This document shows, piece after piece, positions 33,595 through 44,639 of a stretch of 64,000 nucleotides of DNA. This DNA comes from Orientallactaga sibirica (taxonomy: Eukaryota; Chordata; Mammalia; Rodentia; Dipodidae), in contig JAEOAD010000001.1 of the NCBI GenBank assembly GCA_036365145.1, forward strand, positions 98,367,501 to 98,431,500. The letters are read 5' to 3'. Made by a program: the position numbers and the translations under genes. The notes under the pieces were generated by a model, which was given only the letters and a program-made list of their open reading frames with translations, searched no databases and was not told the origin of the DNA. Numbering within the stretch: the first letter of the stretch is position 1; each line of letters starts with the position of its first letter.

Positions 33595-33794
33595 CAGTCA
33601 CTTTTGCTGCCCTTTTTTGTTGTGAATTTTGGTACATGAACCATGTACCATGGTATAGTTTGGTCATATACCCCCCTTACAATCCTTTGCCCCACCTTCT
33701 CCACCTCCATTCTATTATAGCCTCTTCTATTTCCAACTGGTACTTCTTCTACTTTGATGTTTCTTTCTTTAAGCCCTCCTTCATCATCTATGTA
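33595..33794 (-). mobile_element. L1 3' UTR (minus), left part
   Basis: Pyrimidine-rich antisense L1 3' UTR adjoining an LTR insertion. It continues at 34339. Confidence 0.5.
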
Positions 33795-34338
33795 TGCCGG
33801 GGCTTTTTTCCCTCACCACCGGCAGGTAGAGCAAAAGAGAGAGAAAACCGGTCCAGCCTTTTCTCTTGAGGCTGAGCGAGAAGGCGGGTGTCGGCGACTC
33901 AAACCCCTCCCCCCACTAAAACACTGGGGAAAAAACCACATTGAGTCGCGGAGAAAGAAACGTCTATTGTCAGGGGCGGAATTCTCCGTTTGAGGATTGT
34001 CAGGGGAGAGATATTTATAAGGGCCTTTGAGGAAGGGGCGGGAAGAGGGGATGAGAGAAAGGTATAAGGGCCAATATACTTTGAGGAAGGGGGCGGGAAG
34101 AGGGGATGAGAGAAAGGTATAAGGGCCAATATACTTTGAGGAAGGGGGTGGGAAGAGGGGATGAGAGAAAGGTATAAGGGCCAACAGTATTTCATCACGT
34201 CAGCAGCAGCTGGGTGGAGGCAGTTTCAGCTTAGGTGCTGAGTCAAGGGCAGGTACTCAGGCTCGACTAGGCCTTACCAGGAGTAGGCCAAGATTGGCTG
34301 GGCTAACCACTCGGCTTCACACCGGGCAGGGCCCAACA
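33795..34338 (-). mobile_element. ERVK-like solo LTR (minus) with triplicated promoter unit
   Basis: Its 5' end (tgttgggccc on minus) is at 34338 and its 3' end (ccccggca on minus) at 33795. The flanks tatgta (33789-33794) and tgtgta (34339-34344) form a 6-bp TSD with one mismatch, as expected for class II retroviruses. It shares with the plus copy the 'gactcagcacctaagctg' U3 block, the 'gacaat...cggag' R region and the CT-rich U5. Unlike that copy, it carries three tandem units of 47-55 bp (34016-34172), each with a TATA-like motif, and it lacks the two 26-bp PBS-like terminal units. A 123-codon open frame across it is incidental. There are no internal retroviral genes. Confidence 0.82.
34016..34172 (-). 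repeat. Triplicated LTR promoter unit (47, 55, 55 bp)
   Basis: Units at 34016-34062, 34063-34117 and 34118-34172 each start tataagggcc on the plus strand (ggcccttata on the LTR sense strand). The two 55-bp units differ at one base. The other LTR copy has a single equivalent around 15946-16000. Confidence 0.92.
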
Positions 34339-34600
34339 TGTGTAAAGATATTGGTGGGCTCAATACAGTTCAGGTCTTGGGGAAGTAACAACTGCTGACA
34401 ACTGCTATGAGTTCTTGAATGCCATGATCACGTTGTATAAGCACTCCAAACTACTTTCTTTCTCTTGTGCTCTTCCTGTCTGTCCTTCTGTGGCCCTGAA
34501 CCTGGGAGGGGGTGGTAGAGTTGTCTCACTTAGCACTGAGCTCTCAGCAGCCTCTTATTTCATCACTTTGATGGGTTTTGAGCCTCTGCAGCCATCTAGA
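34339..34600 (-). mobile_element. L1 3' UTR (minus), right part
   Basis: 'gtggccctgaacctggg' and 'cacttagcactgagctctcagcag'-like sequence correspond, in antisense, to the 'ctcaggg...' and 'gcttagcactgaaac' blocks of the L1 near 16510-16560. Confidence 0.55.
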
Positions 34601-34944
34601 GGAGTGGGATTTGTACTAAATGAAAATGATGCACATGTAACAAGACATGCTTGCACTGTGATGGACTGTGAAGGATACCAAGATTACATGATGCGCTCCT
34701 CCTCCTATGTAAGAAATCCACCCCTATTGTAAAAAGGCAGAAATACTTAACAAAAGCATGTTTTTATTGTGAAAAATAGAAGGGCAAATTTGGAAGAAAG
34801 TTTGTCTTTGCTGCAGAGAGGGGATGCTTAAGTAGTTAAATGGGAAGAATAGATTACAAAAAGAGTATATGCTGTAGATGAACCAGACAGTCTTGAAAAT
34901 CCATCTTTTGTGTGTTGCTGTTATTAACATTAGTATTTTTAGGT

Positions 34945-34952
34945 TTTTATTT

Positions 34953-34998
<46 letters not shown>

Positions 34999-35156
34999 TG
35001 TGTATTAGCATGCCAGGATCTCTTGCTGATGCAAATAAACATTAGACACTTGTGTTACTTTTTGTATCTGTTTTATGTGGATGGCATGGGATTTGAACTA
35101 GGCCACAAGGCTTTGCAAACAACTACCTTTAACTGCTGAGTCATTTTCCCAGCCCC
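34945..35156 (-). mobile_element. Old tRNA-derived SINE (minus) with GT expansion
   Basis: The GT array (34957-35003) replaces the CT-rich run. 'catgccaggatctcttgctg', 'ggatttgaactaggcc' and the head 'aactgctgagtcattttccc' follow. Confidence 0.7.
34957..35003. repeat. (GT)n microsatellite
   Basis: About 23 GT units, with one TTTG interruption beyond the array. Confidence 0.95.
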
Positions 35157-35261
35157 AGCATAAGCATTACTTTGGCTAAATCTTTGACTCTTTATCCTTC
35201 TCCTTCTATGAAGAGGAAGCTATATTCCCATATCAAAAACCATAGATGAGCCATAGTGAAA

Positions 35262-35600
35262 GATAAGGTGAGATGGCTTAGTTGATAAAGTGCTTGCTCA
35301 TACAAGCATGAGGACCTGAATTTGGATCTCAGGTACCCACATTAAAAGAAAAAAAAAAGCAAGTGTATTGGTGCACACCTATAATCCCAGTCCTAGATAA
35401 ACAGAGACAAGAGGATACCTGGAGGCCTCCAGCCAACTAATCTGGCTGGTTTGGTGAGCTACAGGGGCTCATTGAGAGACTTTGTTTCAAGAGTAAGATG
35501 GATAAGATGGAGAGCAATAAAAATAAAATAACTGATATCAAAGTCTAGGCAACACATGAATATACATAGGTACGCACACACACACACATATACCACGTAT
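35262..35600 (+). mobile_element. B4-type compound SINE (plus) with CA tail
   Basis: tRNA-like head 'gagatggcttagttgataaa', linker 'acaagcatgaggacctgaa', B1-like 'ggtgcacacctataatccc', then 'ggtgagctacaggggctc', 'gagactttgtttcaag' and a CA-rich tail (35575-35590). It is the best plus-strand example of the type. Confidence 0.7.
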
Positions 35601-35764
35601 ACCAAGAAAACATAGAAAAAAATTTAAGCCTTATCAAAGTGTGAGATGATAGGCTCTCTACAGCAGCTACATAACCCATTCTATTTCTTTTCTTGTATTC
35701 TATAGTACTTTGTAAAAGCAGTGAACCTAATTTATTGGTTTTGCATTTTTTCTTTATCCTTTTT

Positions 35765-35911
35765 TTAACTTAATTTGAGACAGAGTCTCATTCTCATTTT
35801 GCCCAAGATAGGTTTGAACTTGTCATATGGTCCATAATAACCTTAAATACTTTTTCTGCCTTAACTTTACAAGTTCTGGCATTTCAGGTATAGGCCACCA
35901 CAACCAGCAGT
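35765..35911 (-). mobile_element. Old B1-like SINE (minus)
   Basis: 'tttgagacagagtctcattc', 'tttgaacttgtcatatgg' and 'ggtataggccaccacaacc'. Confidence 0.7.
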
Positions 35912-36094
35912 TTCTTTTTGTGTTTGTTTTGTTTTTTGTTTTTTTATAAATAGCATTAATGTTATTGGTATTTATTATTATATTATTCACACATTTTTGT
36001 GATGTCAGTGATTGACTCTAAAGACTTGCACATGCTATGAATGTGCTCTACACATGGACTATATCCCCAACCCTCTTTCTATTTATTTTATTTT

Positions 36095-36380
36095 TAAAAT
36101 GTATTTATTTATTTATTTATTTATTTATTTATTTTTGTTATTTGAGAGAGACAGAGAGAGAGAGAGACAGAGAGGAAGAGGCAGAGAGAGAGAGACTAGG
36201 CACTCCAGCGGCCTCTCAGCTACTGTGAATAATTTCCAGGTGCATGCGCCCCTTGTGGTCAAGCAGGGCGCTGTATGCTTGTGTCACGTGCATCTGACTA
36301 AATATGGGACCTGGAGATGGAACAGGTGTTCTTAGTCTTGGCAGGCAGGCACCTTAACTTCCAAGTCATCTCTCCAGCCC
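36095..36380 (-). mobile_element. tRNA-derived SINE, long form (minus), head in the tail of another SINE
   Basis: TTTA tail (36099-36134), long GA run, 'tggtcaagcagggcgctgt' and head 'ccaagtcatctctccagccc' ending at 36380. Its head directly abuts the tail of the short-form copy at 36381. Confidence 0.92.
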
Positions 36381-36580
36381 TATTTTTATTTATTTTTGAG
36401 AGAGAGAAAGAGGGAGAGAGAGAGAGAGATAATGGCACTCCAGGGCCTCCAGCCACTGGAAAAGAACTACAGACATATGTGCCATCTAGTGCATCTGGCT
36501 TATGTGGGTCCTGGGGAATCAAACCTGGATCCTTAGTCTTCATAGGCAAGCACCTTAACTGCTAAGTCATCTCTCCAGCC
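36381..36580 (-). mobile_element. tRNA-derived SINE, short form (minus)
   Basis: Tail 'tatttttatttatttttgag', 'ggcctccagccactggaaaa', head 'aactgctaagtcatctctcc'. The outer duplication aaccctct (36069-36076 and 36581-36588) flanks both SINEs together, so the long form inserted later into this copy's A-tail. Confidence 0.93.
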
Positions 36581-36600
36581 AACCCTCTGCCAAGCCCTCT

Positions 36601-36715
36601 TTTTTTTTTTTTTTTTTTTTTTTTCCTTGAGACAAGGTCTCACTGAGATGCTCAGGCCTGGAATGTGCAACAGCATTTCAAGCCTGTGGTACCAGGGCTG
36701 GCAGATGAAGAGCAT
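36601..36715 (-). mobile_element. Poly(T) and old B1-like fragment (minus)
   Basis: T24 run, then 'ttgagacaaggtctcactgag' and 'ggctggcagatg'. Degraded. Confidence 0.4.
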
Positions 36716-38654
36716 TTCCAATGAAAACATGTCAATTTTTTTTTTTCTTTTGCCTGCTTCTTCTCTCAGGACCAGTTGTCTTTACTTTCAATGGGCTTCA
36801 ATTACAATGTTACCCACAATAATTATGATATAAGTGATCAATAGAATGATTCACAATACTTGTTTTTCTTTTGTGTAAGTAGCATCACAAGTCATCTATC
36901 CTGATACTGGTTTCTGTGCTCTCAGGCCAGAGTATTCCAGACTCCAGCTGGACCCTGCATATGCCCAGCTCCAGCATGCCAGTGATGGGCTCTCCAAAGA
37001 TACCATTTAGCCAGGATTACTGGTTTCACAAATATGGAGGACTCTTCCCTTCTCTATCTTTGTAATCTTCTCCAATTACAAATGATCATGGCTGCATTGT
37101 CATACTTTCTATGAAGACTCTCATGGTGAAAGTTTAGCTATTTATTTAAAATTTCTGTAATTGACTCCTGGATCCAATACTTCATATCTGCTTGGGTTTG
37201 CTTCCTTTAGTTATTTCAACTCTACTAAAACTTTGCTCATTTTAAAATTCTAAAGTAATCTTGAGTACCTGAAACATTTATCACACTGCTTGGCATATAA
37301 TATTTGACTGAGAAGTAGCAATTAGTGTCACAGAAGCCTTTAATAAACTCATTCTTCACACAGAAAATTTCCAGCAATTTTTGCCACATTTTTAACATAA
37401 ACTGTTCCATTTTTTATTACAGCTCCTTTATTTGGAATATTTTTCAGGTAAGGCATTCTAATTCAATTTGGGAGCTAAGAATACATGAGTTGTTTGTTTT
37501 GCTTTTTCCATCACATCTTTCAGAATGCATTCATATAATGGTTGCATAGCCATATTTGCTGTGTGAATAGATAAATAAGTGGATGTCTTGACTGATTTCT
37601 GGAGTATGCCCTCTAACTAGGCATCAGAATATTTTACTTGTTTATTCTTCCACGCACACAAGAGTTTGATATTTTCATTAGCTCTCAGCCTGTGGACAGC
37701 TCCTTCCCTTTTCATACTCTGCTCCAAGCACCAGGCAGGCGGCATGCAGTTCTCCATACCACTGAGGCCCATTAAGAAAGAAAACTCACCAGCAAGGTTG
37801 AAGGCCCTTGACTCCAAGACACGTGAGCAGAACAAGAGTATGGATGACTGAATACTTGACACTATAACACATGAAATTTCCAAGAGAAGCTTCAAGCCTA
37901 AGAGTTCAAACATGCCCTCACCAAGCATTTAAGACCGTCTTTCTAGAAAGATCACAGTACTGTTTTCACTAGAGTGTAGGCACGACTCTGCTATATAAGA
38001 TGGGGCAATGACACTGTATGTCTGAATGAAGAGTAGAAGCAGGAAGGACCAGACTCTGTCATTCTCAGTGCTAGGATGAGTAAATCATTTCTCAAGGGAC
38101 ATGGTTTCTTTTCTGCAAAAGAGACAGAAGAAAAAAAAAAAAAAAAAACAGCTTTCCTCTTAGACTTAGAAATGTACAGATATATACATACAAAATGCAT
38201 TATAAACAGAAGAGTACAAGGTATAATGATATGTGAAGAAAGGAATTTTCAAAAATAGAAACATGTAGTTGTCTGCTCCACGATAGCTTATGCAACACAG
38301 GCATGGTTTGACTTCATCCAAAATAATCATTTGATGTGGAGTCATACCATGGGAAGAGAAGAGTTGACGTGAAATCCTGTGTAAAATACCTCAAAAGCAG
38401 CTTCAGAATAGTGATCAAGATTTTTTTTTTTAAATGCCATAACACACATGACACTTCATTCATTTGCTTGTTTGTTTCCTCTTTTAAAGGGAGTTTGAAT
38501 GAGTAATAGAAACTTCAGATGATATATCCTTACACATTCTTAGAAAAAAAAATAGATGATGAAAACTTAGCTCTCTTTTCTGTTCTATGTAATGTGAATT
38601 TTAAATCTAGGGGACTGGGTTTAAATAATTTCTTTGTAAGGCATGTAGATAAGA
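36716..38654. other. Unassigned sequence
   Basis: About 1.9 kb without a recognised repeat. An open frame of 103 codons on minus (37617-37928) matches no family I know. An A19 run lies at 38131-38149. Confidence 0.5.
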
Positions 38655-39010
38655 AATTCTGTGGGGCTGGTGAAAGATGTCTCACCACGGAAGACCCCTG
38701 GCGTTTGCAAACATAAAGGCCTTAGAGGGCCAAAGACTGCTGAGTTCTGGGTGTGGGCATGCATATCTTTAACCTCATTTCTTGACAGGGGTAAAATGGA
38801 GCATCACTAGGGCTACCTGAGTGAAATACACTGCAGCTCCAAGTTGAGTGAGAGAGTCCTTCTTAAGGAAACAAGAGAATGAGCTCTACCAGAAGAGACT
38901 ACCAGTTGTTGTTCCCTGGCCTCTACACAGGGAACATGGACGTCTGTACACAGCACACAAACATCACATCACACCATACAACAATACTCTACACAAGCAC
39001 ACATCCCCCC
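38655..39010 (+). mobile_element. B4-type compound SINE (plus), old
   Basis: 'gggctggtgaaagatgtctc', 'ggtgtgggcatgcatatc'-type B1-like segment, 'gagagagtccttcttaagg', 'ctggcctctacacagg' and a CA-rich tail follow the B4-type order. Confidence 0.55.
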
Positions 39011-39978
39011 CAAATCTAAAAATTTGTTAAAATCCAGCTCTGCATGCATGCATATGTGTGTTATAAGATGCCATAAAGGAAGGGGGAGGTGAACAGAAGG
39101 TGGTAGATAAAGCTCTGTGCCTTTTAAAAGTATTTCCCAATAACCCACAAATGTTTCAAGTTTCTTGGCAGTGTACTACACATAAAATTATGTCTGAAGT
39201 GCTAATTTGGCACAATTTTTTATTCATAACATCAATTCTCAACATTCATTTTGACACTTTCTTTTTTTTAAGACTTACAATTGAAACTGAAATATTACTT
39301 GGCAAAGCAGTTGAGTTTATGATGGAGTCTTTGCTTCTGGCGAGAGGAGACGGTGGGCTTTACCCCTTCTGGGTAGACAGGAGCTATTTCCTTGCTCGAC
39401 CCAACACTCTGATCATACTCAAACTCTTTGTCATTGGCTCTGCAGAGTTGATAAATGACACTTATTTCCTACTCACAACCCAGTTTGAAAGCTCATAAAT
39501 CACAGAAAACTCCCCAAACAATTTGTTTGAACTGCCTCTTGATAAACTATGAAGTTAGAAACCTGTCTGAGTTCAGGGGTTCAACTCTCAAGTCTGGACT
39601 CCACTCATCACCTCACTTGCTCTTTGACTCCTGCTCTTATGTTCTACACTCTGATGATGAAAGCGCTGCCCAGAGGAGGACTGGCTGTGAACCAGTGGAA
39701 CTCCGTGTGTGTTTGCTCATGAGCATGGGCATACAAGTCTGCAGCTATGGCCAGGATGGGGTAGAGGGTATAAGGTTCAGAGTTGTGCTGATAGACAGGA
39801 GAAAAGAAAGGAAGGTGTAGAGGAGTGGCTATGTAATTGAACACCAAAACTCTGAGAGCTTGAGTACATGTAATAAAATGAGTGTAGGCTAAAGTTGTTT
39901 CCTTTCCACAAAATTAATGCATTTTTTTATCATCTGTTTAGGGTATTTTTCTCATCTATGTGTTCCATGTAATTTTTT
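39011..39978. other. Unassigned sequence containing the longest open frame
   Basis: A plus-strand frame of 132 codons (39100-39498) is the longest in the window. It matches no family I know and has no flanking exon signals. Confidence 0.45.
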
Positions 39979-40132
39979 ATATTTATTTATTTATTATGAG
40001 ATAAGGTCTCACTCTGTAGCTTAAGCTGGCCTGAAATTCACTAGATAGCTCAAGCTGGCCTTGAATGCTCAGCAAGTCTCTCACTTCCCAAGGGCTGGGT
40101 TACAGATGTGAACAGGGTTCATATATCTGGTT
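39979..40132 (-). mobile_element. Old B1-like SINE (minus)
   Basis: 'gagataaggtctcactctg', 'aagctggcctgaaattcact', 'cccaagggctgggttacag'. Confidence 0.75.
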
Positions 40133-40299
40133 CTATTTGAAAATATCATCTATAAAATTATGAAATTCATTTTCTGCTAATATATCTTACAATGTGTACT
40201 ATAACACAGAACTATTTAAAGCTTATAAGTATCTGTGAAATCCAAAATATATTTTCCTGTATTATCCTCTAAGGGTTACTATAAGTGATATTAAAGGAT

Positions 40300-41943
40300 G
40301 GTGAATTAACAAAAAAAAAAAAACCACCACAATCAAAATGGCTGTCATCAACAAATCAAATGACCATACTGACAAGGGTTTGTAGAAAATAATAAAAATA
40401 AATACCTTAATCACTATTGATTGAAAGTAAACTAGCATAGCCATTGTGTGGCAGTTTCTCAAAAAGCTACAAAAATAGAACTACCATATGACACTGACAC
40501 TACTGGGCATATACCCCACAGATTCTTTGTTTTGTTATGGACAGACTTGCTCTATAATGTTTATTGCTGTTAGACAATGGAATCAGCCTAGGTGCCCATA
40601 AACTGGTAAGTGGATAATGAAAATGTGGTATATATTCACAATGGAGTATTATTCAGAAGCAAAGAAAAAATGAAATTTGCAAGGGAATTGGTGGATCTGG
40701 AAAATATTACAGTAAGTGTAACCCAGGCTCAGGAAGGCAGAGCAGAATGAATGCCCTTTCTCACATGTGAATCCTAACTTTGAAACTTCAGATTTGCATG
40801 TGAATTGGAGTTATTTGTCATTAGAGGTGAGGATGCTACAAAGGGACCAAGAGTGGAGTTTGGGGGGGGGGTGGAGCTTAAAGCTTTGCAAATCTACTTA
40901 TTTACATAGTAGATATGTAAATAGTGGAAGGAAGTATGGGGGAAGGGTGGACCATTTTAAGTGGACTAGAAACCGGACAAGAGAAGAGAGGGGGAATAGC
41001 GATAACCCAAACTAAAGTTGTCATAAAAGAGCCTTAGGGACACCTATATTTTTGTTATCAAATTTAAATAAATATAATTTTTAAAAAAGAGAATTTGGGC
41101 AGATGTACCTGGAGGGGACAGATAATGCTGCTTCCCACAGGTGTAGGTTGATGTAGGACAATCCCAGCACCAGAGGTGAGGCATATCCCAGCAAATTCCT
41201 TGTCAGGGAAGCCCCCGAGGTCTCTGTAATAATACTTACTACGACCAATGCTTTTGGTTTTTTACCAAAAATGGATGGTAAACCTCAATTGGTGAAGACA
41301 TCACATGTCTTGATTGCAGGATATTGTGAAATCAAGCTGGAACAAACAGCTTGAAGCCTCTTTCCTGCTGGCTCACTGTCATAACGGTAAAAAGTCACTC
41401 TCCATTAGAGAATCTACTTATCTTTTACAGAGGTAGCAAGAACCAAAACCTATCAACAAGACAAGAAAAAATAGCTGACTCCCTATCAAGAGATGAGCTA
41501 CCCCTTGCACATGAGCTCAGGTGAAACCACGGAGGAATTGGTGACATGAGCAATATTGCTGCTTCCAGGGCAAGCCTGACAAGCAATGCCAGGATGATGG
41601 AGACAGACACTGAGGATACTCAAGACACACTAAAGCAGAAATCCAGAAGCTGCTGAAAGCTCAACAACATAGTAGACATAAAACACACCCACAGAGGCTC
41701 AGAGTATTTTGTGGAAGAGGAAGCAGAAAGACTGTAAGAGCCAGAGGGTGGCAGGGAATATCCAGAGGCATTGCCCCCACCTCACAACGACTGGCTGCTT
41801 CTCTCACAACTCCTGGAGAATATCAGCCATCTCACTGAGGAGGACCCTCAGAGGAAAGGGGGCATGGAGGAGGGAAATGATGGTGCCAACATATGGTGTG
41901 TCCATACAAAGAGTCTATTTAATAATTAAAAAATGCCTGTGTC
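40300..41943 (+). mobile_element. Second L1 3' end: ORF2 terminus and 3' UTR
   Basis: ORF2 terminus: 'tagaactaccatatgacac', 'tactgggcatataccccac', 'gaaaatgtggtatatattc', 'acaatggagtattattcag'. Coding is disrupted. The 3' UTR carries a G10 run (40861-40870), then blocks parallel to the L1 at 15.1-15.7 kb. It includes a first copy of the 'gaggctcagag...gtaagagccaga' block at 41695-41745 and continues past the B1 at 41944. Confidence 0.78.
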
Positions 41944-42060
41944 AGCCTGACATGATGGTGCATGCCTTTAAACCCAGCACTTGGGAGGCAGAGGTAGGAA
42001 GATTGCCTTGAGTTCAAGGCTAGCCTCTGAGTGAGACCCTCACAAAAAAAAAAAAAAAAA
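41944..42060 (+). mobile_element. B1-like SINE within L1 3' UTR
   Basis: 'cctgacatgatggtgcatgc', 'cacttgggaggcagaggtag', internal deletion, then A18. Confidence 0.88.
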
Positions 42061-42635
42061 CATATCTGTATCTGGGCAGGTCATAGACCCTTGTGGAGAT
42101 GTTACTCCTCTTGGTTGGTTAAATTGTTATGCTGTGCCCATCAAATCGTCCTCTAAATCTTTTTGTTTACACTCATAATGCTGCTCTCACCTTTGGTCAA
42201 ACAAGCTTCCTTTTGCAGATGGCAGTGACTACTGGAGAGGTTCAAAACTCATCAATGTGATGAGAGTAGGTGACCGTTGAGTGTTTGATTAGCACTAAAT
42301 GAGAAATGTCTGTTATACCGTGCTAAGCTCAGAGGACATTGTGGAAGAGAGATGAGAAAGAATGTCAGAGCCAGAGGATGGGGAGGAGTGTGTCAGTGTT
42401 CTACACACGAGGTGCCCACTGTTTTCATGATCGTCCAGTAACTATTATTACTTGCACAAGACCTGCACAATACTGGACCCATCAATATGTAGACATGGAG
42501 GATGGAGAGAAAAAAAAGACATCAAGAATAGGTGGAGGAAATTGGGGCAAAAAGAAAGTAATCCGGGTATTATGATGAAAATACATTATGCACGTGTGTA
42601 CAAATTGTCAATAAAAATTAAGAAACAACAGAAAA
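42061..42635 (+). mobile_element. L1 3' UTR with a second copy of the tail block
   Basis: It runs parallel to 16310-16850: 'ttggttaaattgttatgctg', 'ctttggtcaaacaagcttcc', 'gctcagaggacattgtgg', 'gtcagagccagaggatgg', and ends 'caaattgtcaataaaaatta'. The block 'gctcag...gagccaga' thus occurs twice about 630 bp apart (41695 and 42325), suggesting two L1 tails. Confidence 0.7.
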
Positions 42636-42791
42636 CAACCAAAACCTTCCAACATTCTGCTTTTTAAAAATTATCCAAACCTTTTATTATTGACATCATC
42701 CCAGGTCTACTTTTCTTAAAGCAAAGTTAAATTTATTAGGGAATAGGAATAATATAAATCTAAATTTGGGCATTAAGAGATGGAGAGTTGC

Positions 42792-42989
42792 AGGCTGGAG
42801 AGATGGCTTAGCAGTTAAGGCACCTGCATGCTAAGCCTAAGAACCTGGTTCCAATCTCCAGGTCCCACATTTAGCCAGATGCAAAGTGATGCAAGGGCGC
42901 AATGCCACACTTGACCACAAGGGGGCGCATGCATCTGGAGTTTGTTCACAGCAGCTGAGAGACTTGCTGGCATGCCCATTTTCTATCTG

Positions 42990-43020
<31 letters not shown>

Positions 43021-43071
43021 GTCTTTCTCCAAAAAAAAAAAAAAAAGAAAAAAAGAGAGAGAGAGAGATGG
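42792..43071 (+). mobile_element. tRNA-derived SINE, long form, perfect 14-bp TSD
   Basis: TSD agatggagagttgc at 42778-42791 and 43072-43085. It has the complete head, a single B box, 'gtgatgcaagggcgcaatg', 'accacaagggggcgcatgc', a pure TC run, and A16 followed by a GA run. Confidence 0.96.
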
Positions 43072-43089
43072 AGATGGAGAGTTGCTTGA

Positions 43090-43859
43090 GAAAATACACT
43101 TGTGTTTTTCTCGAGTGAGAGTCACCATAGCCGCACTCTTGATGGGGATATTCTATCGGCTGTGCTGCTTAGAATGAAACAAACACTGCTGGGAGGACTG
43201 GAAAGATCACAGAGGCCTGTGAGTCCAGATTTGACATAAATAGACAAAAAGAGTGTACTAATTAATAACAAAAAAATGTTATGGGTAAAAAGAAAACATA
43301 CCTACACAGAGGACTGTTATCAAGTAATTGGATTATACTGTTGTGAGAGTAGAACTCAACCGAAGACTTTTTCCCTTAGGAAGCAGAGAGGCCAACAGTT
43401 AACAAAACATACTGCAAGTGTATCTTGGATCAAAACTGGCCTATGAGTGACTTTCTTATGAATCACTTTGCATGGGATTTGTTGTAGCTGCAAGATTTGT
43501 CATTGAGATGTTTTGAGATGCTTGGCCTACTGACAGAGGCCTTCTCAGAATTGAAGATAGAACAGCAGAGACTTGGATGGGCTTTGTCTGGATGGAAGCA
43601 AAGTGTCTTTGACACATTATGTTATAATAGATTTTTTTTTAAATTTTGATTGTTAAAAATTAACTATAAATTTAAATTTTATTGCTTTACATCATAATTA
43701 ATATAGATGAACTACATGCAACAAAATATACCCATTCAATCATATAGGGAAACTACTCAGAATTATAACCAGAATGCTTCTAACATAGTGATAAGTTTAC
43801 CTTCTACCACATCTCCAGGCACCAGGAAAACCATAGCCTACATATTTGGCATACATATG

Positions 43860-43908
<49 letters not shown>

Positions 43909-43954
43909 GAGTTCAGGATTGTCACATTTTCCCACAAGCATTTACATACTTGTT
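43090..43954. other. Unassigned sequence with a GT array
   Basis: No gene recognised. (GT)n occupies 43862-43907. Confidence 0.5.
43862..43907. repeat. (GT)23 microsatellite
   Basis: Uninterrupted GT run. Confidence 0.97.
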
Positions 43955-44295
43955 ACAGTTACCTTTTTCATTACTGGGACAAATACCCAACAAGAAGCAG
44001 CTGATAGGAAGAAAGGGTTTATTTTGGCTTAATGTCTCTAGGAGAAGTTTCATGATGGAGGAGGAAGCTGGCTCACTTCAGCATGAACAACAGAGAGAAC
44101 TACAAACCTAGAAAGCATGAACAGCCAGATCTCAAACTGGTTCTCCACACACCTAGTAGGGCTGCCCCCAGAAACATGCCTCCTCAGCATGGTTCTGCTT
44201 GCTGGAGACTTAAGTAGGTAGTTTAATCCTGATCAAAAATCCATGAGGCCATGAGGGACATGGGACATGTATTTACATTCAATCCACCACATGTA
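43955..44295 (-). mobile_element. MaLR-like LTR (minus)
   Basis: 'tacagttacctttttcatta', 'gggacaaatacccaacaag', 'aagggtttattttggctta', 'tttcatgatggaggagga' and 'acattcaatccaccaca' lie in the antisense LTR order seen at 5193 and 8962. Confidence 0.6.
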
Positions 44296-44521
44296 GTATG
44301 ATAAGTTTTCATTCCCCTGAATTTTTAAGTATTTTCACTGAGTATGGAATTTGAGGTCATCACATTTCCCCATAAGCATTTATATGTTTTTCCTCTGTTG
44401 TAGACAGCTTCTGATGAGACTCAAGTTATTCTTGTCCTTGCTTCTCTGCATTGTGTCTTTATTCTCTGTAGTAATTCTAATTTTTGTTCCTTAGTGTTTG
44501 TGTGTCCTTCATGTTCAAATG

Positions 44522-44522
<1 letters not shown>

Positions 44523-44568
<46 letters not shown>
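44523..44568. repeat. (TA)n microsatellite
   Basis: About 22 TA units. Confidence 0.97.
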
Positions 44569-44575
<7 letters not shown>

Positions 44576-44639
44576 ATATAAACAAAATTTTATCTATTTG
44601 ATTAAGATGTAGCTGTGCAGAGTATTCTGTTACTTGAGT

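Noticed and set aside
33813..34184. 123-codon open frame on minus
   Set aside because: It lies wholly inside the LTR and repeats with the 55-bp units; repetitive Pro/Ser/Leu-rich translation is an artefact of the array.
37617..37928. 103-codon minus-strand frame
   Set aside because: No recognisable family and no supporting context.
39100..39498. 132-codon open frame on plus, the longest in the window
   Set aside because: No family resemblance, no exon signals or repeat periodicity, and frames of this length occur by chance in 64 kb of non-coding DNA. A protein search would settle it.
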